Shown: positions 34,969 through 45,909 of the stretch, one piece after another
Layout of the letters: every line of letters starts with the position of its first letter
Position numbering within the stretch: the stretch's first letter is position 1
Source: Thiothrix fructosivorans
GTDB taxonomy: Bacteria; Pseudomonadota; Gammaproteobacteria; Thiotrichales; Thiotrichaceae
Assembly: GCF_017349355.1 (NCBI RefSeq)
Contig: NZ_JAFMPM010000004.1
Coordinates: 62,001-126,000, forward strand
Direction: 5' to 3'
Length of the DNA: 64,000 bases
Notes under the pieces: model-generated
What the model saw: only the letters and a program-made list of their open reading frames with translations
Database searches by the model: none
Told to the model about the DNA's origin: nothing
Position numbers and translations under genes: made by a program

Positions 34969-35657
34969 AATTTGATAATCATACCCTGATTTTGTTACGC
35001 CGCTCACCGCTGTTCCGAGCACTTGAACCTAGTCAGTTCAATGCCTTAGTGGATACTGCCCGCCTGTATACCCTGAATGAAGGCGAACTGCTGTTCCGGC
35101 AGGGCGACCCGCTGAATGAGGTGTTCGTCAACATCAAAGGCTTCGTAAAACTGTTCCGCCTTACCCCCAATGGTGATGAGAAAGTAGTGGACATCATCGT
35201 CCCCGGTAGCAGTTTTGCCGAAGCCGTGCTATTCATGGGCGGGCGGCAATATCCGGTACATGCCGTGGCGCTCAAACCTGCCACCGTGGTTGGCATCAAT
35301 GCCGTGCAATACGAGCAAATGCTGCGTTCCTCCGTCGACGTGTGCTTCGGCATGATGGGGCTGATGAGTCGCCGGATGCACTGGCTACTCAACGAAGTCG
35401 ACCGATTGACCCTGCATAATGCCACCTTCCGTTTGGTTATCTGGCTGCTGGAGGCGCGTTGTAGTGACCCTACCTGCAATCGCATCGCGCTGGATGTGCC
35501 CAAGCATGTGGTGGCTTCGCGCCTGTCGATCAAGCCGGAAACCTTTTCACGCATCCTCAAACGCCTCGCCAACCACCAACTCATTTCTGTCAATGACCAG
35601 CACATTGACTTGCTGGATGTGGCGATGTTGGAGGAAATGATTCGGGTGGAACTCTAA
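34965..35657 (+). CDS. dnr: DNR/NnrR-type Crp/Fnr regulator
   Basis: This 230-residue activator has a cyclic-nucleotide-binding-like beta roll (ELLFRQGDPLNEVFVNIKGF) and the dimer helix with a C-terminal winged helix-turn-helix, VPKHVVASRLSIKPETFSRI. The recognition helix, with SIKPETFSR, is that of DNR-type proteins that bind TTGAY-N4-RTCAA. The N-terminal cysteine cluster of FNR is absent, so it should sense NO through heme rather than oxygen through iron-sulfur. The gene is translationally coupled to ubiT. It is the best candidate to bind the boxes found across 17-45 kb. Confidence 0.9.
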   Translation: MKFDNHTLILLRRSPLFRALEPSQFNALVDTARLYTLNEGELLFRQGDPLNEVFVNIKGFVKLFRLTPNGDEKVVDIIVPGSSFAEAVLFMGGRQYPVHAVALKPATVVGINAVQYEQMLRSSVDVCFGMMGLMSRRMHWLLNEVDRLTLHNATFRLVIWLLEARCSDPTCNRIALDVPKHVVASRLSIKPETFSRILKRLANHQLISVNDQHIDLLDVAMLEEMIRVEL

Positions 35658-35678
35658 GCGAAAAATGCCCATTTCCCC

Positions 35679-35692
35679 TTGATGCAGATCAA
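35679..35692. promoter_or_regulatory. FNR/DNR-type box before second Crp/Fnr gene
   Basis: TTGATGCAGATCAA is identical to the box before norC (44852-44865). It is centred about 70 bases before the second regulator gene, suggesting a cascade from DNR to that regulator. Confidence 0.72.
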
Positions 35693-35755
35693 GTCGCCTT
35701 TACCATCAAACCCGTTATAACTATACACATTGGGTATTTCACAGGAATAACGCTT

Positions 35756-36430
35756 GTGTATGATGGATTATCAGCTTTTGGGTGTTTTAAACGCTTACCT
35801 CAAGAACAACGCCGGTACTTGTTACAAGATGCCCGTCCCGTCACCGTACCCCGTCTAGAACGGTTGTTTGAGGCCGGAAACCTGCCTGCTGGGGTGTTTT
35901 GTTTAAAAGCGGGCAGTATCAGGATTGGTATCGTTGCCGATAGCGGTCATGAGCGCACCATTGATGTGGTGTTGCCCGGTGGAACCTTCGGGGAAGCCAG
36001 TATTTTCAAATCCTCTGAAGCACCTGTGTACGCTCAGGCGCTTATACAGTCAGATTTACTGTGTATCAGCAATGAAACCATACTAACAGGTATTCAACAA
36101 TGGCCAGAAATGGCAACGGTCTTTCTGGAGTTGGCCTGTACACGCATCAACCAATTACTGGCGGGCATGTATGTTTGCTGTTTGCGTAACGCCCATCAAC
36201 GGGTGAATGATTTTTTACTGAAAAATGCCCAACCTGTGGGGGGGAGTCGGATTCAGGGAATAGTCTCCTTGTTGGTCAGCAAGTCCGTGGTGGCATCCAG
36301 CTTGAACCTGACTCCCGAAACCTTTTCACGCGAACTCCACTCATTGTCCGACCAAGGTTTAATCAAGGTGGAGCGTGCCTTGATTCACGTTTACGATCTT
36401 GAAAAACTGCGTCGCCAGGGCATTGCTTAG
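35756..36430 (+). CDS. Second Crp/Fnr-family regulator
   Basis: This 224-residue protein has the same architecture as the neighbouring DNR protein but is divergent. Beta roll: RLFEAGNLPAGVFCLKAGSI and VLPGGTFGEASIFKSSEAPV. Recognition region: SKSVVASSLNLTPETFSREL, again with the TPETFSR helix seen in DNR-like proteins. The start is a GTG at 35756 with AGGAAT upstream. No N-terminal cysteine cluster is present; single cysteines at FGCF and VCCL are not of the FNR type. It may read a different signal and share DNA sites with the first. Confidence 0.85.
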   Translation: MYDGLSAFGCFKRLPQEQRRYLLQDARPVTVPRLERLFEAGNLPAGVFCLKAGSIRIGIVADSGHERTIDVVLPGGTFGEASIFKSSEAPVYAQALIQSDLLCISNETILTGIQQWPEMATVFLELACTRINQLLAGMYVCCLRNAHQRVNDFLLKNAQPVGGSRIQGIVSLLVSKSVVASSLNLTPETFSRELHSLSDQGLIKVERALIHVYDLEKLRRQGIA

Positions 36431-36458
36431 GGGCAACGTCTACATGCTGCTAGACAGA

Positions 36459-36681
36459 CCTTGCCGACCACCCCATCGCCTTCCCCACCACAGGTGTCAT
36501 GGCAGATGCGCCGAATTACACCCTGTGGAATACAGGGGTACGCAAAGCGGTCAGCAAACATCTGGAAATAGGTGTCTGGATTGAAAACCTGACTGATGTA
36601 CGGCTGGAAGAAAAATCCACCGCTTTCCGCCATGAGGAATACCTACGTACCTTGCGGCTGGAATTGAAGGAGATTTCTTAA
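36459..36681 (+). pseudogene. Remnant of a second TonB receptor (C-terminal end only)
   Basis: The last 60 residues (MADAPNYTLWNTGVRKAVSK onward, then IENLTDVRLEEKSTAFRHEE) are nearly identical to the C-terminus of the receptor ending at 32463, and homology runs further upstream to about 36459 (LADHPIAFPTTG against LADQTIASPTTG). No receptor body precedes it. The fragment seems to be what is left after deletion of a duplicated receptor gene between regulator and nirS. It lacks any sign of translation. Confidence 0.8.
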
Positions 36682-36687
36682 ATAAAC

Positions 36688-36715
36688 GGAGAGCAGGTTA
36701 TTATAGCCTGCCCTC
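36688..36715. terminator. Bidirectional terminator hairpin
   Basis: GGAGAGCAGG and CCTGCCCTCC pair with one mismatch around a 9-base AT loop, followed by TTTCCTTT. It lies between the receptor remnant and the convergent nirS gene and can serve both strands. Confidence 0.65.
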
Positions 36716-36739
36716 CTTTCCTTTCTAGCGTGTTTAGTA

Positions 36740-38569
<1,830 letters not shown>

Positions 38570-38591
38570 CTACGCTGAATAGGGTTATTCC

Positions 38592-38605
38592 TTGACTTGA
38601 ATCAA
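38592..38605. promoter_or_regulatory. FNR/DNR-type box before nirS
   Basis: TTGACTTGAATCAA lies 74 bases before the nirS start codon. It is the closer of two boxes on this promoter. Confidence 0.75.
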
Positions 38606-38722
38606 GCGGCTTTTTTTGAAAAATCAAGCTCATCTAGCTCTGTCCCCTATTACCACTTCCCCGCTTGTGCCAAGGCTGAACCATAAATCCCAACTGGTGT
38701 TTGCTGGACAAACTTAGCAAGA

Positions 38723-38736
38723 TTGATTCAGGTCAA
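38723..38736. promoter_or_regulatory. Second FNR/DNR-type box upstream of nirS
   Basis: TTGATTCAGGTCAA, identical to the norE box, overlaps the region just after the stop of the nosZ-like remnant. It may be a distal nirS site or a relic of a lost gene's promoter. Confidence 0.6.
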
Positions 38737-38740
38737 GCTA

Positions 38741-39031
38741 TCAGTAGCCTTGCCATGTTCCTATATCAGGCGTTGAAATTGGATTCAGCATTTTGAGGCT
38801 AGTGATTGTGGCAAAATTATTACCGCGATGGCTGTTAGTATTGGTGGTCATAGCTAGGTATTCATCGCGCCCACCAGTGGGAATATAGGTTTGGGCGGCT
38901 ACCAAGATGTCTTTTTCAGGCAGTCCACGAGCCTTCATTACATCCTGAAGGGTGGCTTCTGACCAAACTAACCCCGGTAGAACCGCAGTCGTAGCTACGG
39001 CTACTGCCAGCAATCTTTTTTGAAGTTTCAT
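38741..39031 (-). pseudogene. Short secreted protein resembling the N-terminus of a Sec-type nitrous oxide reductase
   Basis: The 96 residues begin with a signal peptide (RLLAVAVATTAVLPGLVWSE), then ATLQDVMKARGLPEKDILVA and YIPTGGRDEYLA. As remembered, clade II NosZ proteins start with a similar DVMKARGL...YTPTGxRDE region followed by a ...WQGYG motif; this frame stops exactly after TWQGY. The segment between is divergent, and the remaining roughly 550 residues with the copper sites are missing. I call it a nosZ remnant with low-to-moderate confidence. A small functional protein of unknown role is the alternative. An FNR/DNR box lies about 100 bases upstream. Confidence 0.45.
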
Positions 39032-39131
39032 ATCACTGTGTCTTGAAGTCTGGAATAGGTCGGGTAACGCACTGGAAATACTGCTTCATTTCAAACAGTT
39101 GGCATTGTGAAATCACGCCGCCCGTTACACC

Positions 39132-39145
39132 TTGACCTGAGTTAA
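39132..39145. promoter_or_regulatory. FNR/DNR-type box before the nosZ-like remnant
   Basis: TTGACCTGAGTTAA has one change in the right half. It is 101 bases before the remnant's start codon and just beyond the end of nnrS. Confidence 0.55.
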
Positions 39146-39165
39146 GCCGAGGACGGCGGCAAAAT

Positions 39166-40377
39166 TCAGCCGTACTTCCCATCAATCCGTGGCTTGACCA
39201 GCATCGGCAAATACTGCCAGACAAACAGGCTGAAGGCGGCTATCCACAGCAATTGTGCCGCCAGTATCCACACCGCATGGAATGGCGGGAACAGCCACAC
39301 CGCCACCACCCGGACAAATGCGCCGCAGAACAGCAACAGGAATACTGGGATGACGCTACGCGGCGGGGCAAACACATTGCGCCCGGTATGCCCCAGACTT
39401 ACCCGCGCCATCATCCCGACCGTCATCATCGCAATGCCGCCATAGGCAAAAGCATGTACCGCCAGCCAAGGAGAAACACCAGCCACCACCGTGAGGAATT
39501 TCAGCAAGAAACCCAACAACAACCAGCCATAAGCCAAATACAGCACCCACAACAGCGGCTTTTGCCAGATATTGGGGTGATGCCAGCCTGCCAGACGGAT
39601 GCCGTGTAACCCAACTTGCACCAAGGCAAGCGCAGCAACGCAATAAGCAGCACTGGCACTGCCAGTCCCCAACACCAGCAAATCCGCCAAAGCAAAAGCC
39701 ACAAACAACCCCATGCTGAGGCGGTCTACCCACACGTTGTTACGCGCCTCAAACGGGCAACCCACCCCACGTTCGATAAAAAACGGGATGACCCGCCGCC
39801 CCATCGTAAAGATCAGCGCCAGAATGATGTAGAAACCGGCATACAGACCCAGTTGCATCCCTACCGGCCAGTACCCCAGCAAGCCCAAATAGAAAACCGC
39901 ATTAGCCACCAGCAGCAAGGCAACCTCGCCTACAATAGCCAGATGCTGCCACTGTTTTACCCAGACAATCGGTTGCGCTGTTGCCACCAGCAGCCACAAT
40001 AGGAACAGCGTATCCGCCAGTACTGTAAACGCCAGCGGCAAGCCCGTGAAAGGCAGCATACGAGCCAGCAACCAGACACCCACCAACCCCAGCAAAGGCA
40101 AACCGTGCAAGGTCTGTTGCCCCGTCCAGTTCTTGATGGCAGTCAGCAGAAAACCAGCCGCCACTGCCACTGCATAGCCGAATACCATTTCATGGGCGTG
40201 CCAGATGATGGCAGGATAATCAGCAGGTAAACCAGCCCAGCCAAAGCTATAAATTCCTGTCCACAGCACCATGCCGATCACTGCAAACAATCCCGCAGCG
40301 AGGAAAAAAGGCCGGAAGCCGAGGTGGGAAAGCGCATACTTGCCCGTCACGGGCGGTTCAATATTCAATTTGATCAT
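39166..40377 (-). CDS. nnrS: NnrS family heme-copper membrane protein
   Basis: NnrS proteins protect denitrifiers from NO-related stress. This protein of about 403 residues is polytopic with roughly twelve helices. The start region HLGFRPFFLAAGLFAVIGMV, IIWHAHEMVFGYAVAVAAGF and FTMGRRVIPFFIERGVGCPF are family hallmarks; the histidines in WHAHEM and later AVHAFAYGGIAMM are likely metal ligands. The start at 40377 (MIKLNIEPP) is chosen; an upstream extension in frame overlaps the previous gene with non-conserved residues. The start overlaps the stop of the upstream polyferredoxin gene. Confidence 0.9.
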   Translation of the reverse strand: MIKLNIEPPVTGKYALSHLGFRPFFLAAGLFAVIGMVLWTGIYSFGWAGLPADYPAIIWHAHEMVFGYAVAVAAGFLLTAIKNWTGQQTLHGLPLLGLVGVWLLARMLPFTGLPLAFTVLADTLFLLWLLVATAQPIVWVKQWQHLAIVGEVALLLVANAVFYLGLLGYWPVGMQLGLYAGFYIILALIFTMGRRVIPFFIERGVGCPFEARNNVWVDRLSMGLFVAFALADLLVLGTGSASAAYCVAALALVQVGLHGIRLAGWHHPNIWQKPLLWVLYLAYGWLLLGFLLKFLTVVAGVSPWLAVHAFAYGGIAMMTVGMMARVSLGHTGRNVFAPPRSVIPVFLLLFCGAFVRVVAVWLFPPFHAVWILAAQLLWIAAFSLFVWQYLPMLVKPRIDGKYG

Positions 40378-41330
40378 GGGGACTTCTTCTTGCCATGTTG
40401 AAAACAATTTGCTGGAGGGTTCGTCGCCACCCCAGCATCCTTTGCCACTGCCTTGGCACACTCGCCATCCACCCATTGCAGCAGGGAAACTCCACTGGCG
40501 TGTTCCTGTACCTTCCCGCAGGCATCAATGCAGCTATGGCACTGGGTGCAGGTGAACATATTGCGCTTGATAGTGCGCGGTTTCAGACGCATCGGGCAGG
40601 CATGTTCACAAGACGCATCGCAATCGCTGCACAGCTTGGCGCGTTTACTATCGAAACCCACCACCAACGCCTTGCGGTTACCCATCCAGATAAAGCTTTG
40701 TGCCAGACCAATGGCACAGCCAAAGCGGCAGAACAAATGGCGTGCCAAAGTAAACTCAAGGATGAGTAACAACGTACCCATGCCAATAAAAATGGCTTGG
40801 TTGCGGGTCAGCGAAAACGTCAGCAGGTTGGTGTAAATTTCTTTTGGTGGCAACAAGTAGGTCAATAACACCACCGCCCAGAGAAAAGAAACCAGCCCGA
40901 CTACCAGCACGGTCACAGGCCAATACCAAGAATTACGGGGAATATGCTTACCATCCGATTGGTGTTCTGGCAGAGGTTGTTTCTCCCACAGGCTAGGTTT
41001 GCCAGATGCCCGCCTCATCAGGGCGTTGATAATCTCCACCACCGCGAAATGCGGGCAAAGCCAGCCGCAGTATAAACGCCCATATTTCCATGAAATCCAG
41101 CCCCCTACACCGACTACCAGAAAAATAGGCATGAATATACGTAAAAAGATGCTGCCAACCATTTGCAGGCTGTCCGATTGTGCCGTGAAACCAAGCTGCC
41201 ACGGTTCCCCCAGAAAAAACAGGTGGTTGGCGTTCAGGTCAAAGCGGAACGAATCTAGCGGTGGAGCGAGGATAAATAGGAGGAAAAAAGCCAGCCGGGA
41301 TAGCGTGCGGTAATGCTGCATACTCAACAC
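40374..41330 (-). CDS. NapH/NosR-like polyferredoxin membrane protein
   Basis: This 318-residue protein has about five membrane helices and two kinds of cysteine motif. CGWLCPHF and CRFGCAIG are the paired membrane-edge CxxxCP-type motifs. LCSDCDASCEHACPM and CTQCHSCIDACGK bind 4Fe-4S clusters. It resembles NapH and the C-terminal part of NosR, which pass electrons from quinol. As it precedes nnrS in one operon, it may feed NnrS or nitrous oxide reduction; the exact partner is not shown. FNR/DNR box at 41401 is 71 bases upstream. Confidence 0.85.
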   Translation of the reverse strand: MLSMQHYRTLSRLAFFLLFILAPPLDSFRFDLNANHLFFLGEPWQLGFTAQSDSLQMVGSIFLRIFMPIFLVVGVGGWISWKYGRLYCGWLCPHFAVVEIINALMRRASGKPSLWEKQPLPEHQSDGKHIPRNSWYWPVTVLVVGLVSFLWAVVLLTYLLPPKEIYTNLLTFSLTRNQAIFIGMGTLLLILEFTLARHLFCRFGCAIGLAQSFIWMGNRKALVVGFDSKRAKLCSDCDASCEHACPMRLKPRTIKRNMFTCTQCHSCIDACGKVQEHASGVSLLQWVDGECAKAVAKDAGVATNPPANCFQHGKKKSP

Positions 41331-41400
41331 CTAAAGTTCATTCGGAAAATGTCATCACAATTGTTGAGTAATAAACTAAGAAAAGAGGCTGCTATGCGCC

Positions 41401-41414
41401 TTGACCCAAGTCAA
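41401..41414. promoter_or_regulatory. FNR/DNR-type box before the polyferredoxin-nnrS operon
   Basis: TTGACCCAAGTCAA is a TTGAC-N4-GTCAA site located 71 bases before the start at 41330. Confidence 0.72.
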
Positions 41415-41429
41415 GCTTGCTGGACATGC

Positions 41430-41460
41430 AAAAACCGGCGGGCATATATCACCAGCCGGT
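41430..41460 (-). terminator. Rho-independent terminator after the secreted helical protein gene
   Basis: On the leftward strand ACCGGC and GCCGGT pair over a 15-base loop and are followed by TTTTG. It closes the single-gene unit at 41487-41954 and insulates it from the next promoter. Confidence 0.6.
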
Positions 41461-41486
41461 AACTTTTCAGGCTCTACCTATGAAGG

Positions 41487-41954
41487 TTATTTTGCACCTG
41501 CCTCTAGTTTTGCTGCTGGATCAGGTTTTGCACCCAATTCGGAGAGTGTCCCTTTCATCGCTTTCATTCGTTCTGCCTGAACGGTTATGGCCAATTTCTT
41601 GGCATCTTCCACTTTTCCGGCTTTGATGGCGGGAATAATTTCATCGTCACGGGTCTTTTTGAACTCGCCCCAGACTTTGTTAAACGCTTCCAGTTTTGTC
41701 ACCTGTTCCGGCAATGTCCCCTTATCAGCCAAGGCAGCAGCAACACCGTCATCCACACCCTTGGTCGCCTTGGTGATCTCCTCCTGATACTTGTCTTGGG
41801 CGGCAGCATCGGGAGTACCAATCATAGCCACCAGATTCTCACGGGCGGTCATTAAGGATGTCTTAATGGCATCGGCATCTACCGCAGCCTGAGCCATCTG
41901 GGTAAACAGCAAAGAAACCAACAGTGTCGTAAACACCTGTATTATCTTCTTCAT
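41487..41954 (-). CDS. Secreted helical protein of unknown function
   Basis: This 155-residue protein has a clear signal peptide (QVFTTLLVSLLFTQMAQA). The mature part is Lys/Ala/Glu-rich and almost wholly helical (ENLVAMIGTPDAAAQDKYQE, then EAFNKVWGEFKKTRDDEIIP), resembling the four-helix sensor domains of chemoreceptors or cytochrome c' without a heme motif. It stands alone between an FNR/DNR box and a terminator, so it is a separately controlled member of the denitrification regulon. I do not recognise a function. Confidence 0.75.
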   Translation of the reverse strand: MKKIIQVFTTLLVSLLFTQMAQAAVDADAIKTSLMTARENLVAMIGTPDAAAQDKYQEEITKATKGVDDGVAAALADKGTLPEQVTKLEAFNKVWGEFKKTRDDEIIPAIKAGKVEDAKKLAITVQAERMKAMKGTLSELGAKPDPAAKLEAGAK

Positions 41955-42071
41955 AATCCTATCCTTTTAGCAAAAGAGAAGTTAAGAACGTTACACAACA
42001 AAATATAAATCCAAGCAAGGCATGGTTTAATTTTACACAGAAATGCTATGCTTTCAGGAGGCTGAACCACA

Positions 42072-42085
42072 TTGACTTGAGTCAA
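42072..42085. promoter_or_regulatory. FNR/DNR-type box before the secreted helical protein gene
   Basis: TTGACTTGAGTCAA matches the best box of the set in 13 of 14 positions. It is 118 bases before the start codon at 41954. Confidence 0.72.
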
Positions 42086-42113
42086 GCCAAATTCTGGTAA
42101 AGCAAAGCGGCTG

Positions 42114-42833
42114 CTATGCACCTTGCCCCAATTCAAGCTCATCCAGCCATGCGCCGATCACTGCTTCACCAGCCTGACACAAGGCTGCACCATACTCTAC
42201 GGCTTGCTGGCGTAATGACGACAGGTCAACCCCGGCATTCAATAACTCGGCGCAATGCCCAATCAACCATTGTTCAATACGGCGAGCATCCGCTTCTAGA
42301 TGAAATTGCAAGGCCAGCGCATGATTGCCCACGCTAAATGCCTGATGCGGACACAGCGGTGTTTGTGCCAATGCCGCCAACCCCGCCGGAATCTCAAACT
42401 GATCACCATGCCAATGCAGGACAGGCAAATCCGCTGGCAGATATTGCAACGTCGACTCGCTACCCGCTGCCGTCAAGGTCAACGGCGCAAAGCCAATTTC
42501 CTTAGCAGGCATCGGCGCAACCCGAGCACCCAAAGCACGGGCCATCAATTGCGCACCCAGACAGATGCCCAGTGTGGGTAAACCTTGCCGTAAACGTTCG
42601 GTAATTAACGCCATTTCATCCGCAAGGAAGGGGTATAAAGCGTCGTCATATGCCCCAATCGGTGCGCCTAATACCACTAGCAAACCAATCTGGACATTGT
42701 GCAGGGCGGTCAGTGAATCGACCCCAACATCACAATAACGCAGGGAGTAACCACGCTGTTCCAGCACGGGTTGCAGCGTTCCCATATCTTCAAACGCCAC
42801 ATGACGGATGGCAACTACGGTTTTGTGTGGCAT
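42114..42833 (-). CDS. Class I glutamine amidotransferase-like protein
   Basis: This 239-residue protein has the GATase fold. The nucleophile is the cysteine in LPTLGICLGAQLMARALGAR, and the His/Glu pair lies in ALALQFHLEADARRIEQW. GMP-synthase-like relatives act as stand-alone glutaminases or peptidases with mostly unknown substrates. It starts near the norCB terminator and has no visible FNR box of its own. Nothing ties it to denitrification except position. Confidence 0.85.
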   Translation of the reverse strand: MPHKTVVAIRHVAFEDMGTLQPVLEQRGYSLRYCDVGVDSLTALHNVQIGLLVVLGAPIGAYDDALYPFLADEMALITERLRQGLPTLGICLGAQLMARALGARVAPMPAKEIGFAPLTLTAAGSESTLQYLPADLPVLHWHGDQFEIPAGLAALAQTPLCPHQAFSVGNHALALQFHLEADARRIEQWLIGHCAELLNAGVDLSSLRQQAVEYGAALCQAGEAVIGAWLDELELGQGA

Positions 42834-42855
42834 AACAACACTCCTTGGCTAACAT

Positions 42856-42888
42856 AAAAAAACCGGCTGGAGAGAAGTCTTCAGCCGG
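42856..42888 (-). terminator. Rho-independent terminator of norCB
   Basis: CCGGCTG (42863-42869) and CAGCCGG (42882-42888) form a 7-bp stem; on the leftward strand it is followed by seven T (42856-42862). It lies 71 bases after the norB stop. Confidence 0.82.
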
Positions 42889-42958
42889 AGTGAATACCGT
42901 CTTTAGTACACATTTACCACCAAAGGAGTCGACGGCTCGATACTACAGAAGGGGTTGC

Positions 42959-44344
<1,386 letters not shown>

Positions 44345-44779
44345 TTAACCCTGAATATTCGGTGGCCAATTATTGGTGTTGATTTCACTGGCATATTTCA
44401 GGAATTCAACAATTTCATCCAGTTCTGCATCGGTAAAATTGAATTGCGGCATACTGCGACGACCGGGAATACCATCCACTGGTCGGCTACGAATGAAGCC
44501 TTTGATCGCTTCTTTGTTTTCGCCGAAACGCTTGTAGACGTTGCCGAGTTCCGGGGCGAAATACGCACCTTCACCCAGCAGGGTATGGCAACCGATGCAG
44601 TTATTGCGTTCCCACAAGCGTTTGCCTGCGGAAACTTGCGGGGTGATGTTTTGATGGTTGTCACGCGCAGGCCAAGCGTTGTGCGTGTCAAAGGTTAGGG
44701 CAAGAAATAACAGCAGGAAAAAGGCCGAGCCGCCGTAGTAAATATTTCTCGCCATGCTTTTGGTGAAAACTTCCTGCAT
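44345..44779 (-). CDS. norC: Nitric oxide reductase cytochrome c subunit
   Basis: This 144-residue membrane-anchored cytochrome has FTKSMARNIYYGGSAFFLLL at the N-terminus, then the anchor, then the heme site NNCIGCHTLLGEGAYFAPEL, where YFAPEL is a NorC signature, and the axial methionine near RRSMPQFNF. It donates electrons to NorB. The start at 44779 has GGAGGG upstream. FNR/DNR box 73 bases before the start. Confidence 0.95.
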   Translation of the reverse strand: MQEVFTKSMARNIYYGGSAFFLLLFLALTFDTHNAWPARDNHQNITPQVSAGKRLWERNNCIGCHTLLGEGAYFAPELGNVYKRFGENKEAIKGFIRSRPVDGIPGRRSMPQFNFTDAELDEIVEFLKYASEINTNNWPPNIQG

Positions 44780-44851
44780 GGTGTGAGTCCCTCCGTATTT
44801 GCAAAGTGTCGAACACAGGCTAAGGCTAAGGGATCGGCGCGGAGGGTCGCC

Positions 44852-44865
44852 TTGATGCAGATCAA
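44852..44865. promoter_or_regulatory. FNR/DNR-type box before norCB
   Basis: TTGATGCAGATCAA is identical to the site before the second Crp/Fnr gene. It lies 73 bases upstream of norC, the expected distance for an activator. Confidence 0.75.
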
Positions 44866-44887
44866 GCGCTACAATTGGGATTGCTTG

Positions 44888-45262
44888 GCTCGATCAACCC
44901 GCAGCGGCACGGAACTGCGCCACGTCATTTTTCTGGATGAGGCGCACAAGTTTTTCAGTAAGGATAACGATGACATTATCAATGTGATGGCGCGGGAAGC
45001 CCGCAAGTTTGGCATTGAGTTATGGTGCGCCAGCCAAAACCCGACAGATTTCCCGGATAGTTTTCTCACCAATGTGGGGCTACGCTGATTTGGTGGCTGC
45101 ACGGTAGCCATTGGCAACGGGCAACCAGCAAGCTGCGCATCAGTCTGGAGACGCTGAAACACATCAGGCCGAAGCAGGTGGTGGTGCGGCAGTTTTGCCA
45201 ACCCTCTGGAGTTGAAAGCCGTGTTTCCCAGTCTGGATAATTTTCGTTACAAGGACAAATGA
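44888..45262 (+). pseudogene. Remnant of a HerA/TraC-like ATPase
   Basis: The frame ELRHVIFLDEAHKFFSKDND, then INVMAREARKFGIELWCASQ and NPTDFPDSFLTNVG, is the Walker B and sensor region of a hexameric DNA-pump ATPase. A frame break near 45083 leads to LIWWLHGSHWQRATSKLRIS, and another near 45205 leads to LELKAVFPSLDNFRYKDK and a stop. The front with Walker A is missing. It marks the edge between the denitrification island and the plasmid-like region. Confidence 0.6.
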
Positions 45263-45265
45263 TGG

Positions 45266-45403
45266 GTTATCGACATTGGCGGCAGTAACCTGCGCTTACT
45301 GGCCTTCATTGAGTTCCGCGATAACCGTATGTATGTGAAACATATTGTTACCCACGCCGACTATGACAAGCTCTGCAAGAAATATGCACGGGAGGCAGAT
45401 TGA
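45266..45403 (+). pseudogene. HigB toxin, N-terminal part missing
   Basis: The frame reads VIDIGGSNLRLLAFIEFRDN, RMYVKHIVTHADYDKLCKKY and ends one base into the antitoxin start (TGATG). This is the C-terminal half of a HigB-type mRNA interferase. The first half, with helices and part of the active site, is replaced by the ATPase remnant. The toxin is unlikely to work, while the antitoxin gene next to it is whole. Confidence 0.75.
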
Positions 45404-45861
45404 TGGACTTTGCGTCTGTAAAAATCAAGGCGAAAGAACTTTTCGCACAAGCCAGCTTCCTTACTGAGATTCGGGATGATGCTGACTATAAAAATGCACT
45501 GGCATTGATGGAAGAGTTGCTGGAGGATTATGACGAACACCGCACCTTGATCGGTATTCTCGCTCATGCGATTGAGGAATGGGAAAATACCGCACCGGAA
45601 TTTGCTGAATTTAACCAGCGGGTGGCGCAACTGGATGATGGGGTGGCAGTGCTGAGGACGCTAATCGACCAATACCAGCTTAAAGCCGAAGACCTGAAAG
45701 AAGAAATTGGTAGTAAGAGTTTGGTTTCGATGATCCTGAATGGCTCGCGCAACATGACCCGTGAACATATCCAAGCATTGTCTTTGCGGTTCAAGCTGAA
45801 TCCTGCGATTTTTTTCCATACAACGGGATTACGGTTGGTCTCAACGTCAAGGACAACGTAG
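45403..45861 (+). CDS. HigA-type antitoxin
   Basis: This 152-residue protein has the long N-terminal helical part of HigA antitoxins (IRDDADYKNALALMEELLED, then HRTLIGILAHAIEEWENTAP) and a C-terminal helix-turn-helix (GSKSLVSMILNGSRNMTREH). It follows the truncated higB with a one-base overlap of stop and start (TGATG), the higBA order. It would normally neutralise HigB and repress the operon. With its toxin truncated it is an orphan antitoxin, which could still protect against HigB toxins of other replicons. Confidence 0.83.
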   Translation: MDFASVKIKAKELFAQASFLTEIRDDADYKNALALMEELLEDYDEHRTLIGILAHAIEEWENTAPEFAEFNQRVAQLDDGVAVLRTLIDQYQLKAEDLKEEIGSKSLVSMILNGSRNMTREHIQALSLRFKLNPAIFFHTTGLRLVSTSRTT

Positions 45862-45909
45862 CTAGGCATACTTTTCGTTGTACAAACGGAATCACCCTGC
45901 CCGAAAAAC

